Shown: piece after piece, positions 54,952-64,000 of the stretch
Layout: every line of letters starts with the position of its first letter
Numbering within the stretch: the first letter of the stretch is position 1
Assembly (NCBI GenBank): GCA_025200525.1
Contig: CM045763.1
Location: 91,095,015 to 91,159,014 of the forward strand
Direction of reading: 5' to 3'
DNA: 64,000 nucleotides
Origin: Camellia lanceoleosa
Lineage: Eukaryota; Streptophyta; Magnoliopsida; Ericales; Theaceae
Notes under the pieces: generated by a model
The model's database searches: none
What the model saw: the letters and a program-made list of their open reading frames with translations, nothing else
Told to the model about the DNA's origin: nothing
Translations under genes and position numbers: made by a program

Positions 54952-55710
54952 ATGTTTAAACAGCTAATTAAGGGTAGTAGTAGCAAAAAGCGTAATGATA
55001 ATGAAGATATTAAGGTAGAAGAATTTATAGATGTAGAACAGCAAATTGAAAAATTTTTAAAAGAAAAGTTAGAATTAATTCCAGCTAAAAATGTGTATAG
55101 ACTAGGAAAGATACATAAAAAACAATATTTATTTAAACATTATGGTGAACAAATGATTAGTGTAACTCAAGAAGATGAGAAGGTAGAGCTAAATTTAATA
55201 GAGAGAGAAAGTTATAAATATGCAGTAAATGAACACCTTAAAATGACTCACTTAGGATTAGTAGTAGTAGGAGTTAAGGCATTAACCAGAGAAAATTTAG
55301 GAACCAAAGTTTTTGTATGTCTTTATGATGATAGGTTTAATGATGTAGGACAAAGTATGTTAGGCAGCTATGAATTAGATATGAATGCTAAAGGAGGAAT
55401 AGTTTATTTTACACCAGATTTCTTATTACCAACCTCAACTTTTCATAAAAAGATAAAAATAGGAATAAAGAGTAGAGGATACAAAATGAAAAAAGGAGAA
55501 AAGAATTTATTAGTTTGCACAGGATTTTTCGGTTTAGCAGTATCAGAAAGCAATACTCACTATAGACTTACAAATGACCAGATAGTTAAATTATTAGGAG
55601 CAAAAGGAATAAAAGCATTACCAGCTAAAAAATTTAATTCAGAAGATAATGCAGCCCTAGATTGGAAATTAGGAGATTTTTTAGGACAAAAGATTAGCCC
55701 CTCAAGATAA
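54952..55710 (+). pseudogene. Viral movement protein, 30K superfamily (main part)
   Basis: 252 residues open. The 30K-type core lies at about residues 90-190: HLGLVVVGVKAL, then VFVCLYDDRFNDVGQSMLG, then GGIVYFTPDFLL. These proteins form or modify plasmodesmatal tubules for cell-to-cell spread. After the stop at 55708-55710 another frame, already open before that stop, continues to 56293. Either the gene suffered a one-base shift near its end or a separate overlapping ORF exists. It is a separate ORF, unlike in badnaviruses, where the movement protein is part of the polyprotein. Confidence 0.8.
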
Positions 55711-56293
55711 TTTATTATATCAGACAGCAGATGGAAATTATGCAGTAAGATTTACTCAGTATACTTATGTAGCACCAGAAAAATCTGAAGATGATGAATT
55801 TAGTAGCATAGATAGAGAAGATCAAGATAATCGTAGTGAAATAAATCAGCTTTATGTAATGACAGAAGAAAAAACAGTATCACAAAATAAGATATATAAT
55901 ATTGATGAGATAGATTTAGAAAAATTCACCCTAGAAGATATGAACAAAATATTAGATGCTAGATATGATGAATACTTAACCAGAGGAGATACCCATGATG
56001 AGACAGTGTCATTTTTAGATCAAGAATTTCATACAGAATATGTAGATGATATTATAGAAGATATTATACATCCCAGCAAAATATTTAGAATACCAGAACA
56101 ACCTAAGGTAGAAGATACTTTTTATATGAATACGAAAAGCACAGAACTAGTAACCCAATACCAACCTGACAGATCCCGTAGAACCAATACATTATACAAG
56201 AGGAGGAAGAAGGCCATTAGCAAGTTCAGACGTAGCAAGGCACTCCAAATAAAAGCTATAGATTTCATGGAAAGCGTAGACAACCAGATATGA
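55711..56293 (+). pseudogene. Probable C-terminal part of the movement protein
   Basis: This frame is open across the end of the previous one to TGA at 56291-56293, with its first ATG at 55859. It is acidic (EDDEFSS, DDIIEDIIH) and ends in a basic stretch, NTLYKRRKKAISKFRRSKAL. The stop overlaps the coat-protein start as ATGA, the compact coupling common in this family. I favour it being the shifted tail of the movement protein rather than a separate gene. Confidence 0.5.
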
Positions 56294-57049
56294 GTATACA
56301 ATTACAACCAGCTAATAACCAAGGAACCCTTTTAGATTTAGCTAGGTTCGACCCTCAGATATGGCAAGAAGTAATAGAAAGATGGGAAAAAGATGCGGTA
56401 AAGGCATGGATAAGTAATCCTTACGAGACAACCAGTATGTGGGACTTCATGGAAACACTTTTAGGAGACTCAGCTTTTAATGTATACTTAACATTTAAAG
56501 GAAAATATGAGGAGATAATTAGACAACTTAAGGACTTAGGAGATAACCCGTGGAATTTTACAAGTTTTATAAAAGAAATACTTATAGGATATGACCCTTC
56601 TAGACGAAATACTTACACTCAAAGCATAGCATTAACTGAATTAGATCAAATGACTTTAGGAAGTTGGAGATATATTGTATCCTTTAGTAAAGAATACTTA
56701 GCTATAGCAGCTAGAACTGGAAAAAGTTTTGATGAAGAGATAGGAAATAAATATTTTAGAAAATTACCTGGAGAACTAGGAAGAGAAATAGAAGATAAAT
56801 GGTCAATTTATTATACAAACTTACCAGCTCAAATAGCTTCAGGAGAAGTAAAAATAAAAAGGAAGTTTAGGAATAGGACCTAGGATAATTTTTATATTTC
56901 AAAGACTCAGAGAAAAATGTATAGAAGTTAAAATACAGAAAGATTTGAAAAAACAAAATTATGGTTTTTGTAGCAGTGTAATATATACCCCTCAGCAATA
57001 TGAAGATAAATATAATAGGAAAAAATACAAAAAATATGGAAAATATTGA
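56290..57049 (+). pseudogene. Viral coat protein, frameshifted
   Basis: The first 197 residues are open (56290-56883), starting MSIQLQPANNQGTLLDLARF. A frameshift close to 56870 moves the rest into the next frame, which stays open to a TGA near 57048, with a further stop near 57103. The region after the shift (GIGPRIIFIFQRLREKC, KDLKKQNYGFC) matches the conserved caulimovirid capsid segment before the zinc knuckle. The coat protein forms the icosahedral or bacilliform shell and binds RNA. Three breaks make it non-functional. Confidence 0.75.
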
Positions 57050-57214
57050 AAAGAAAAATATTGGAAGAAAAATTATAGAAAACCCTGGAAAAAATAGAAA
57101 TTCATTAGGAAAAGTAGAACTTTTAATAGGACAAATTATAAGAAATTACCCAAAGATGAAAAAGATAAAAGAAAACAAAGATATGTTAGAAAACCCAATA
57201 GTAAAAAATGTAAT

Positions 57215-57256
57215 TGTTATATATGTGGAGAACCCAATCATTTTGAAAAAAACTGC
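57215..57256 (+). other. CCHC zinc knuckle of the coat protein
   Basis: CYICGEPNHFEKNC fits C-X2-C-X4-H-X4-C, with an extra cysteine two residues before, giving C-X-C-X2-C-X4-H-X4-C as in badna-, tungro- and other caulimovirids. This nucleic-acid-binding motif is diagnostic of Gag-like capsid proteins. Confidence 0.95.
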
Positions 57257-58194
57257 CCAAAAAGATACAAGCCTAATACTAATAAGCAGATAGAAAGATT
57301 AAATATTATAAAAGACTTAGAAGAAGATATAGTCAGCATAAATAGTGATGATTCAGATGTATATAGTATAGTCAGTGATTATGAATATCAATTAGAAGCT
57401 ATAAGCTCAGATAGTGATTCAGAAAGTGATACAGATATAGATAATCTTTTAGGACAGCTTAACCAAGAAATAGGAAAAACCCAAGATATTTTCTTTATGA
57501 TGGAATGTAATCCAGATACTGAATGTCAGCATAGTTTTCAAATAGGATTAGGATTTGACACAACTAGATGCAGCTATTGTAATTGGTTTCCAGCCAGAGA
57601 TAAGAGAGCTCAATGTTTATTATGCAGCATAACCTATTGTATAATTTGACACATAAGATAAAATTAGAAAATACCAGAAAAGATAACAGTATTGAAAACC
57701 GAGAATTACGACTAGCAAATAGAGAATTAGAAGTACAAATAAGAGAACTTACACTTCAAATAAGAGAGATAGAAACTAAAACAAGTTTTGACATAGAACG
57801 TTTAGAATTAGAAAATAAACAGCTTAAACAGCAGTTAGAACAACTTCATAGTAAATACCCCTTGAAAGATAAGTTAGTTGAAGATCATATGAACTCTTTA
57901 GAATTAGTCAATTTAGTTGATTCTCAACCCTTTAGTCAATACTCTCAGACTCAACCAGATAATACATATTTACCATTTAATTACCCTGTTATACCCAAAT
58001 CTAATTTAGTCGAGATTTCTTGTGTAATTAAGTTTGTAAAAAAAACCTTTAGCATATATGCAATGATAGATACAGAGCCAAGAATCATACATAGAACAAC
58101 ACGTAGTTCCACCAGATGGAGTCTGACCTTAGCAACACCAAATTTTAGTCAAGATAGCAGATGGCACCAAATGCATATATACACATTGCATTAA
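57257..58194 (+). pseudogene. Spacer, Cys cluster, coiled coil and protease, plus-strand copy
   Basis: After the zinc knuckle the frame stays open through an acidic stretch and a second cysteine cluster, but a short deletion at about 57645 removes the last cysteine and brings a stop. The coiled coil continues in another frame (57613-58040). At the protease site the glycine of DTG is lost to another shift (DTEPR near 58072). The inverted copy at 50930-52078 shows the undamaged layout. Confidence 0.8.
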
Positions 58195-59225
58195 TGGCGC
58201 CCAGATTAGTTTTCACTATCTAGGTTCTCAAGATCAGCACATAGAATGGTTTCCATTACCCCAAGTTTGGATAGGAAATAGCAGACAGAATCATCCTTTC
58301 ATTTTAGGACTTAACTTCATACTTAGCTTACAAGGCGGCATGTTCATCAGCCAACACAACATCAGTTTCTTTAAACGAACTGTTCATACACCCAAAGCTT
58401 ATTCCCTTAGCACTATAGCCCATTCATCAGAGTTGCGTGCGAAGCGTGGTGGTACCATAGGAGTAGATTCGATGCCCGTTAGTTTTTTATTCCCTAGTAG
58501 AAAAATTTTTCCCGAGCTAGCCCAAATATACACACGTAATGAGATAATAAATACTTCTTTAGAAAAATTAGATATGGAAAATTATGAGTTAGAAGATTTT
58601 GAAGAAATTCATTTTGAAGATAAGGGAGATTATTGGGACTTAGAAGATTTTCAAGAAATAGTTAACTTAGAATTAATTTTTGCAAAAATAAGAAAAATAA
58701 AGAAAAAACCAAAATACCAGAGAACGGAAAAAGATTTAGATGAGATAATTAGATTAGCTGAAACAACAGAAATTTTAGGAGAACAACCCATGAAATATTG
58801 GGAGAGAAATAAAATTTTAGCCAGCTTAGATATAAAAAATAGAGATTATAGGATCACTTCAAAGACAAATAGATCACACACCAGACATATAGAAGAATTT
58901 AGAACTCGATTAAAGAATTATTAGATTTAGGAGTAATTAGACCTAGTAATAGTCCACATAGAAGCGAAACATGTATGGTTAGAAATCATGCAGAGATAAA
59001 GAGAGGAAAAGCTAGAATAGTAATAAATTATAAAAGATTAAATGATAATATGAAAGGTGATAAATACAATATACCAGATAAAGATCACTTATAAATAGAA
59101 TATGATAAAGAAAGATATTTAGTAAATTTGATTGTAAATCAGGATTTTGGCAGATAAAAATGGAAGAGGAGAGTATACCATGGACAGCCTTTTGTTGCCC
59201 TCAAGGACATTATGAATAGCTAGTT
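58195..59225 (+). pseudogene. Protease C-terminus and N-terminal reverse transcriptase
   Basis: A frame open from 58340 to 58924 covers the linker between protease and RT. A one-base shift at the end moves the RT fingers (LGVIRPSNSPH, then ARIVINYKRLN) into another frame, with further stops near 59092 and 59155 and one at 59219-59221. The catalytic Asp motif region of RT block A is thus interrupted. Confidence 0.75.
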
Positions 59226-60233
59226 ATGCCCTTTGGATTAAAAAACGCACCTTCCATATTTCAGCGTAAAATGGATAGTATATTTAATAAATATAGTTTC
59301 ATACCGGTATACATAGATGATATTTTAGTATTCAACCCAGACAAAAATAGTCATATAGATCATTTGTATATAACATTAGAAGAATTCATAAATAATGGAA
59401 TAATAATTAGCAAAAAGAAGATGGTATTAAATACACCTCACATAGAATTTTTAGGAATGGAGTTAGGAGATGGAAAAATTAGGTTACAACCTCACATAGT
59501 GAAGAAAATTTTAGATTATCCAGATAAATTAGAAGATACAAAACAACTTCAATCATTTTTAGGAATTTTAAATTATGCAAGAATGTACATTCCTAACCTT
59601 AGTAAAATAATAGGACCTCTATACAGTAAAACCACACCCACAGGACAAAAATATTTTAATCAGCAAGATATAGCCTTAGTTAGAAAAATTAAAGATATTT
59701 GTAAAAAGCTACCAGACCTACAACTCCCCTTAGAATCAGAATATATAGTTGTAGAAACAGATGCAAGCCAATTAGGATGGGGAACAATCTTATTAGCTAA
59801 ACCTAGTAAATATGATAGTAAGAATAAAGAACGCATTTGTAGATACAGTTCTGGAAAATTTAAAGAAAAAGATACAACCATGACCAGCTTAGATTTTGAA
59901 ATACTAGGAGTAGTTTATGCAATAAATAAATTTAGATTATTTTTGCACAAACCTTTTACAATTAGAACAGATTGTGAGGCAATAGTTAGATTCCATAACA
60001 AACTCAATGAGCGTAAATTAAGTACTAGAAGATGGGCAAAATTTTTAGATTGTATAGTAGGGCAAGGATACAAAGTAGAATTCGAACATATCAAAGGTAG
60101 TGACAATAGATTAACAGATTGGCTAAGTAGAAAAGTTTATTTAGAAAAAGAAGATAACCAGTTTAATTTCTGTGCAGATAATGGAGAACAGCAAGACCAT
60201 GAACTTTGGGGGATTCTCTCTTCCCATTCATGA
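59226..60233 (+). pseudogene. Reverse transcriptase palm and RNase H (intact 3' part)
   Basis: 336 codons are open. RT motif MPFGLKNAPSIFQRKMD is followed by the catalytic YIDDILVF (residues 29-36, near 59310), then FLGMELGDGKI and the connection. The RNase H domain has DEDD residues in VVETDASQLGWG (D179), LDFEIL (E225), IRTDCEA (D249) and NRLTDWLSR (D298). These enzymes copy pregenomic RNA to DNA and remove the RNA. The 5' part of the gene is broken, so no functional polymerase is made. Its 3' end overlaps the next ORF by about 50 bases. Confidence 0.93.
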
Positions 60234-60705
60234 AGGCAGAACAAAATTCAGACCCTTAACAGGAATTGAGTTAGACCCAGTTCAACAGTGTCTTTTAGAT
60301 AACCTTTGGAATAGCCAGAACCACCCAGCTAAACGTCTTTCAGCCTTAAACTCTCTCAGTATATATTTTTCAAAAATCCAAAATAAACCTTTGTCAAAAA
60401 GTTTTTCTTTCTATGTAGTAGTTAAAGGAACCAAGCCTGGTATTTACCATGATTGGATGACAGAAGTAGACCCCTTAGTAAAATATTTTCCTACGCCTCA
60501 GTTTAAAGGATTTTATGATTTTGAGTCAGCCAGTACCTATGCCCGAAGACAAATAGGAACTAGTTACTTTATTAGCCAGATAGCTAAAGATTACCTGGAC
60601 ACATTGAGCAAGATGAAGTCAACCATCTTTGCTACCAGTGGAGCTCCAGTTAGCCAGATAATTGGAAGCAGTAGTTCAGGCAGTAGTAGTAGTTCTAACC
60701 CTTAG
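60181..60705 (+). pseudogene. Viroplasmin-domain protein (TAV-like ORF VI), 5' part
   Basis: It starts at ATG 60181 inside the polymerase 3' end. Residues about 75-130 (SFYVVVKGTKPGIYHDW, then FKGFYDFESASTYARR) form a caulimovirus viroplasmin domain, the RNase-HI N-terminal-like fold of ORF VI proteins. In caulimo- and soymoviruses that protein forms inclusion bodies and lets ribosomes reinitiate on the polycistronic RNA. A Ser-rich stretch follows, then TAG at 60703-60705, with the same frame open beyond. Whether TAG is a mutation or an original end is unknown. Confidence 0.82.
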
Positions 60706-61269
60706 ACAGATTTTCAGAATCCTCTCCAGATGTGCAGACATTGTGATGGCCTTACTAGAAATTTCAAGAAAATTATGGATAAAGGCAAAAAGGTCAGTGA
60801 AGAGCTAGACCAGCTCCGAGACGAAGAAAAACAATTGAGAGCAACCGTTCGAACCCTAACCAATCAGCTTAAAAATTTAGCTCCAGAAAGAAAGCCTATC
60901 TCCTTACCTAGCCCAGAAATCAAACAACTCACCAGTGAGGAATTTGACAAATTGAGTGCTAGAATGTATTTTTTCAGACATTCTATCACTCGATCTCTTT
61001 GTGAGAAAAGCCAAGTAATAGAAGACCTAAAACCCTATATTTACACCTTAGCCGAAGATAGCAGAAATAACGAGCTAGTCCTTATTCAGCAATTTCTTCA
61101 AGACCTTTCCATAGCAAGTGTTGATTACCCCGGCTTAGCTTATCAGTGGATCTATAATTACGAAGATGAAGAGCAGCCCTGTCTAGACGAAGAAAGATGC
61201 AATAGGAGATCCGAGCATTTTGGAAGATGTCAGTGTAACCTAGATTTCGATTTTGCCTTTGCCAAATAA
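60706..61269 (+). pseudogene. Downstream coiled-coil ORF, in frame with the viroplasmin ORF
   Basis: 179 residues from ATG 60730, in the same frame and only 24 bases after the TAG. It contains CRHCDGL, a coiled coil (KKVSEELDQLRDEEKQLRAT), an acidic middle and a C-terminal cysteine cluster, CLDEERCNRRSEHFGRCQC, that could bind metal. It may be the C-terminal half of the viroplasmin protein separated by a nonsense mutation, or a separate viral protein. I do not recognise a family. Confidence 0.5.
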
Positions 61270-61914
61270 AGTTAGCTACATTCGAACCATTGGAGATAGA
61301 AATCGAGGTGAGATTTGTTATCTAATTTCAAAATTGTTAGATTATGGTTTTGTCTCTAAGTTAATTTTCATAGATCCGAAGCATAAATAGCTTTGGACAT
61401 AAGCTTGCTCATACAAAGATTAGGCGTAATGGAAGAATTTCATCCATATGTGGAAGCCCCGATAGACAAAGAAACTACCGTAATGGAAGGAAATATGGTG
61501 CAACCACTAAGCATAAGATGTATCTCAGAGGAACCTCAAGACATCCAAAGACTTCTCAATAGGAGACCCCGGCCATGTAGGAGATTTCCACCAAAGACCA
61601 AATCAACAAATGGAGAAAATTTACGACCACTCACTATTAGCATATAACTAAAATTCGACATCTAGTTTGTGAAGATAGATATCGAAGATACATTGCAATC
61701 TAGCCATCCGGGTTATCCATTCAAGAAGAGACATTTGTCGAAGAAACTCGGTACCCTAACTATCAAGATGGCGTTTCATGAGTCACCGTAAATCGACGAC
61801 AGATCAAGAATGGTACGATGAACCGCCCATGCCCATGGGAGATGGAGATGACTTTACGACCAACTTTCAAAGCAGATCCGGATGACCTCTCGATAGAATG
61901 TATGGATAGAATTC
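61270..61914 (+). other. Viral 3' intergenic region
   Basis: Between the last ORF and the repeated promoter block. An open frame at 61393-61647 (84 codons) has a basic, proline-rich end but no recognised motif and a weak case for being coding. Confidence 0.4.
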
Positions 61915-62471
61915 AAAAAAAAAAAAAAACAATGAGTCCCACTACAAGACTCCTACAAAATTTCAAAAAGAAATGTTCTACGTGACTCTTTCAATTTGCA
62001 AGAATTCAAAAGACCGCCTAGAAGCATCACTCTACAAGTCGACATCAATAATTGGCGCCCAAAGAAAAAAGACAGAGACCATAGAAGATAAAGATTCTCT
62101 CAGATATCGTGAAAATGCACGCCAAGAAAAACAAAAAAGATTTTCGTAGATATTTTGTGTCTGTAATTATTTGAGTCTCTGCTGATAAGGATTTTCCTTC
62201 ACTCACTACTTTAATAAAGTAGATATCCCTTATCTTGCTTTATTAAAGAAAAGTCAGGAAAATCTTTATACGTGTCTTGTAATAATTTATAGTGTCAAAA
62301 TTTTGTCAAAAAAGAAGGATTGAATGATATGCGATGGGGCCCAAAGCAGTACCCGATATCATTATCCTAATCTTTTATTGATAAAATTTATCTAGAACAG
62401 TATTTTGAGTCAAGCATATAATTGTATAGATATAAAGTTTTGTCTTTATTAGGCCATAACTACTTAGGCTA

Positions 62472-62583
62472 CGTCAACAAGTTTTGCGCATGTTAAAAGT
62501 TAAAGTCAAAAAGCCTAAGGAGTAGGCTAATCTAGACTTTAGATTAAAAGTTTTGTTTTATTTTCTTTTTAAGTTGTATAAAT
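62472..62583 (+). promoter_or_regulatory. Likely pregenomic RNA promoter, unit 2
   Basis: TATAAAT at 62577-62583, with CTACGTCA about 105 bp upstream, as in unit 1. Confidence 0.6.
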
Positions 62584-63377
62584 TGGCATGTTGGCCAACG
62601 GATTGAGCAGAATGAAAAAGAACGAAGAGAACACCACTTCACTCTGTTTTGTAATTTCCAACTCCTCTCAAAAAACCTCTAAGTGTATTTTCAGAATTTC
62701 AGAGTCTGTAATATAATCTTTGTAAGTATATTTCTTATTAATATGAAGTGTGAGTAGTTTCTCTTTTTCCTTAAATATTTCGAAAGGGTAACTCTTCTAT
62801 TCTAGAAATTTATTTTCTTTTTGGGAAAAAATTAAGTTTATGGAATGCTTGTTTGCTCATTAATATTACATGCTTTGAACCTTCGTAGTATCTTCAGTTT
62901 TCTAATTTGTTACTGAGTGACCTTAGCTGAAGAGCCCGTTTGAGCCGAGGATAGGCGTTGGAGGGCAAATTGTAGGCAGAAAGGGAAAAGTAAAAATTAG
63001 AGAATAAAAATATACTATGTTGGACGAGGCTTAGTCTCAAGGTGGGAGTACATGTAATGAAAACAAACATTTCTTAAAAAGAATTTTTGCCATAGAAAAG
63101 AATTTTAGAATAAAAGGAGAGCAACCCAAGTAGAAATATTAAGGAAATATTGTCTATATAAGAACTTTAAAAAATCAAAAAATTGTGTGATCTTAGACCC
63201 TTAGACAAAGACTTTAAGAAAAATTTCAAAAAATTAAAAAATAGAATTTCAATAAATCCAAGTTTGTTAGCATTTAGACGTAGACATTAACTTTCAAAGA
63301 ATCCACTAGACATAGACTTTAGAAATATACTTAGACTTTAGGAATAAAAATTAAATTTCAAAAAATCCAAAAAATAT

Positions 63378-63656
63378 ATGCCCTTAGACGAAGACCTTAG
63401 AAATAAAATTAAAATTAGTATTGAGATAATACAAGAATTAGAAGATCAAAAATTTAGATATCAGTTTCTTTTATCATTAGCTTCTAACAGATCTCTAGAA
63501 AATTACAGTTTAAAAAATCAGTTTCTTTTATCATTAGCATCTGGCAGATCTCTAGAAAATTACAGTTTAAAAATTTCTCAGATAAATAGACAGCTAACTA
63601 TAAAACAAGAAGCCTTAAAATTAGCTATACAACAACTTGAAGATCTTTTAGCATAA
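63378..63656 (+). CDS. Leader ORF, unit 2 (intact, 92 residues)
   Basis: A small ORF in the viral leader, ending about 75 bases before the PBS. It starts MPLDEDLRNKIKISIEIIQE; the middle is two direct copies of an 18-residue repeat (QFLLSLASNRSLENYSLK and QFLLSLASGRSLENYSLK); the end is a helical stretch, KQEALKLAIQQLEDLLA. The ATG and first seven codons lie in the last copy of the CCTTAGACG leader repeat. Unit 1 has the same ORF with a single small deletion. Upstream ORFs are usual in caulimovirid leaders, but they are normally much shorter. Function unknown. Confidence 0.6.
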   Translation: MPLDEDLRNKIKISIEIIQELEDQKFRYQFLLSLASNRSLENYSLKNQFLLSLASGRSLENYSLKISQINRQLTIKQEALKLAIQQLEDLLA

Positions 63657-63730
63657 CTGTAGAATTAATTAGATAATTCTCAGCCCAATCCCAAATAGTG
63701 GTAGACCACTAACTCAACCCAAAAAAAAAA

Positions 63731-63742
63731 TGGTATCAGAGC
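63731..63742 (+). other. Primer-binding site (tRNA-Met), unit 2
   Basis: TGGTATCAGAGC, identical to unit 1 and in the same flanking context. Confidence 0.92.
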
Positions 63743-64000
63743 AGTGTTCGGTTTTAGGACAGTTTAAGTAGTTTATGCATTTTGCTTATGGTAACAGAGT
63801 AGTTTTTATTTTTGGACATTTTAGTTATAAATTTCATATTATAGTAGCTTTTAATAATTTTAAAATAGGAGTTAATTTGGTGTATGAAAAGAGTAGAGTA
63901 TCTAGATTTAGAACTCAGCAACCATAACCATCGTCTTAGCATAAATAAAAATAATTTCCGTTGTAATTTTGAAAATAGTTTTACACATCAGCTTCATAGT

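Larger units (their letters stand above)
52079..61914 (+). mobile_element. Endogenous caulimovirid genome unit (about 9.8 kb)
   Basis: One near-complete viral unit. The promoter/leader block at its start recurs at 61915, so two units are joined head to tail. Matching landmarks are 9836 bp apart (A-run), 9818 bp (TATA) and 9778 bp (primer-binding site). Gene order: leader ORF, PBS, two small coiled-coil ORFs, movement protein, coat protein, protease, RT/RNase H, viroplasmin. Most ORFs carry frameshifts or stops, so it is a decayed integrant. This size is large for the family, close to the longest known members. No integrase is present, as expected for Caulimoviridae, whose integration is accidental. 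Confidence 0.9.
61915..64000 (+). mobile_element. Second head-to-tail caulimovirid unit, 5' part
   Basis: Near-identical to 52079-54240 in the same orientation: A-run, promoter, leader repeats, leader ORF, PBS and the start of ORF1. It runs off the window. Such tandem joins come from integrated concatemers and allow a full pregenomic RNA to be transcribed across one unit. Confidence 0.93.

Noticed and set aside
59660..60106. Minus-strand frames of 73 and 63 codons
   Set aside because: Antisense shadows of the RNase H coding region.
52079..64000. Considered an LTR retrotransposon because a 2-kb block is directly repeated and a PBS follows
   Set aside because: The PBS lies inside the repeated block rather than just after it, there is no integrase, and movement-protein and viroplasmin domains are present; this fits tandem pararetrovirus units.

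Overview
This window is plant nuclear DNA, almost certainly from a dicot. It is AT-rich, its genes are spliced with GT..AG introns, and it carries microsatellites, many MITEs, LTR, LINE and DNA-transposon remains, and integrated caulimovirid (plant pararetrovirus) DNA. There are few host genes. From left to right they are: exons of an unidentified coiled-coil gene (about 0.6-1.6 kb), an ABA receptor gene of the PYL8/PYL9 type (10.4-13.5 kb), the 5' half of a centromeric histone H3 gene (CENH3, 21.9-22.6 kb), and a second copy of the ABA receptor gene (39.4-42.3 kb).

The main architectural feature is a large direct duplication. The segment at about 3.06-19.58 kb recurs at about 31.29-50.22 kb in the same order and orientation and is near-identical by eye. 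The two copies differ mainly by insertions present in only one of them. The left copy alone has a 163-bp MULE-like MITE and a 250-bp MITE. The right copy alone has a 767-bp Tourist-like element, a 370-bp MITE, a 738-bp MITE and a 1-kb solo LTR. Each copy therefore serves as the empty site for the other, so target duplications can be read directly. Both visible ends are cut by mobile DNA (a CACTA terminus on the left, an LTR plus an assembly gap on the right), so the original duplication may have been longer. Inside it are a TIR-bounded element holding rearranged fragments of the host RPA1 gene, a LINE remnant, a minisatellite and the ABA receptor gene. The right receptor copy is canonical; the left has an aspartate at codon 32 and a frameshifted C-terminus.

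Between the duplicates (19.6-31.3 kb) lie several hairpin MITEs, the truncated CENH3 gene, a first endogenous caulimovirid fragment with a petuvirus/florendovirus-like movement-protein region (about 24.8-26.7 kb), and tandem repeats of 65 bp and 141 bp.

From 50.2 kb onward the window holds an LTR fragment, a 100-N gap, an inverted viral piece, and then one nearly full caulimovirid genome unit of about 9.8 kb followed head-to-tail by the start of a second. The unit runs promoter, repeat-rich leader with a small ORF, tRNA-Met primer-binding site, two small coiled-coil ORFs, movement protein, coat protein with a zinc knuckle, protease, reverse transcriptase/RNase H, and a viroplasmin-domain ORF. 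Frameshifts and stops interrupt most of these genes, so this is a fossil copy. Its combination of a badnavirus-type second cysteine cluster with a separate movement-protein ORF and a viroplasmin ORF is the most unusual thing in the window.
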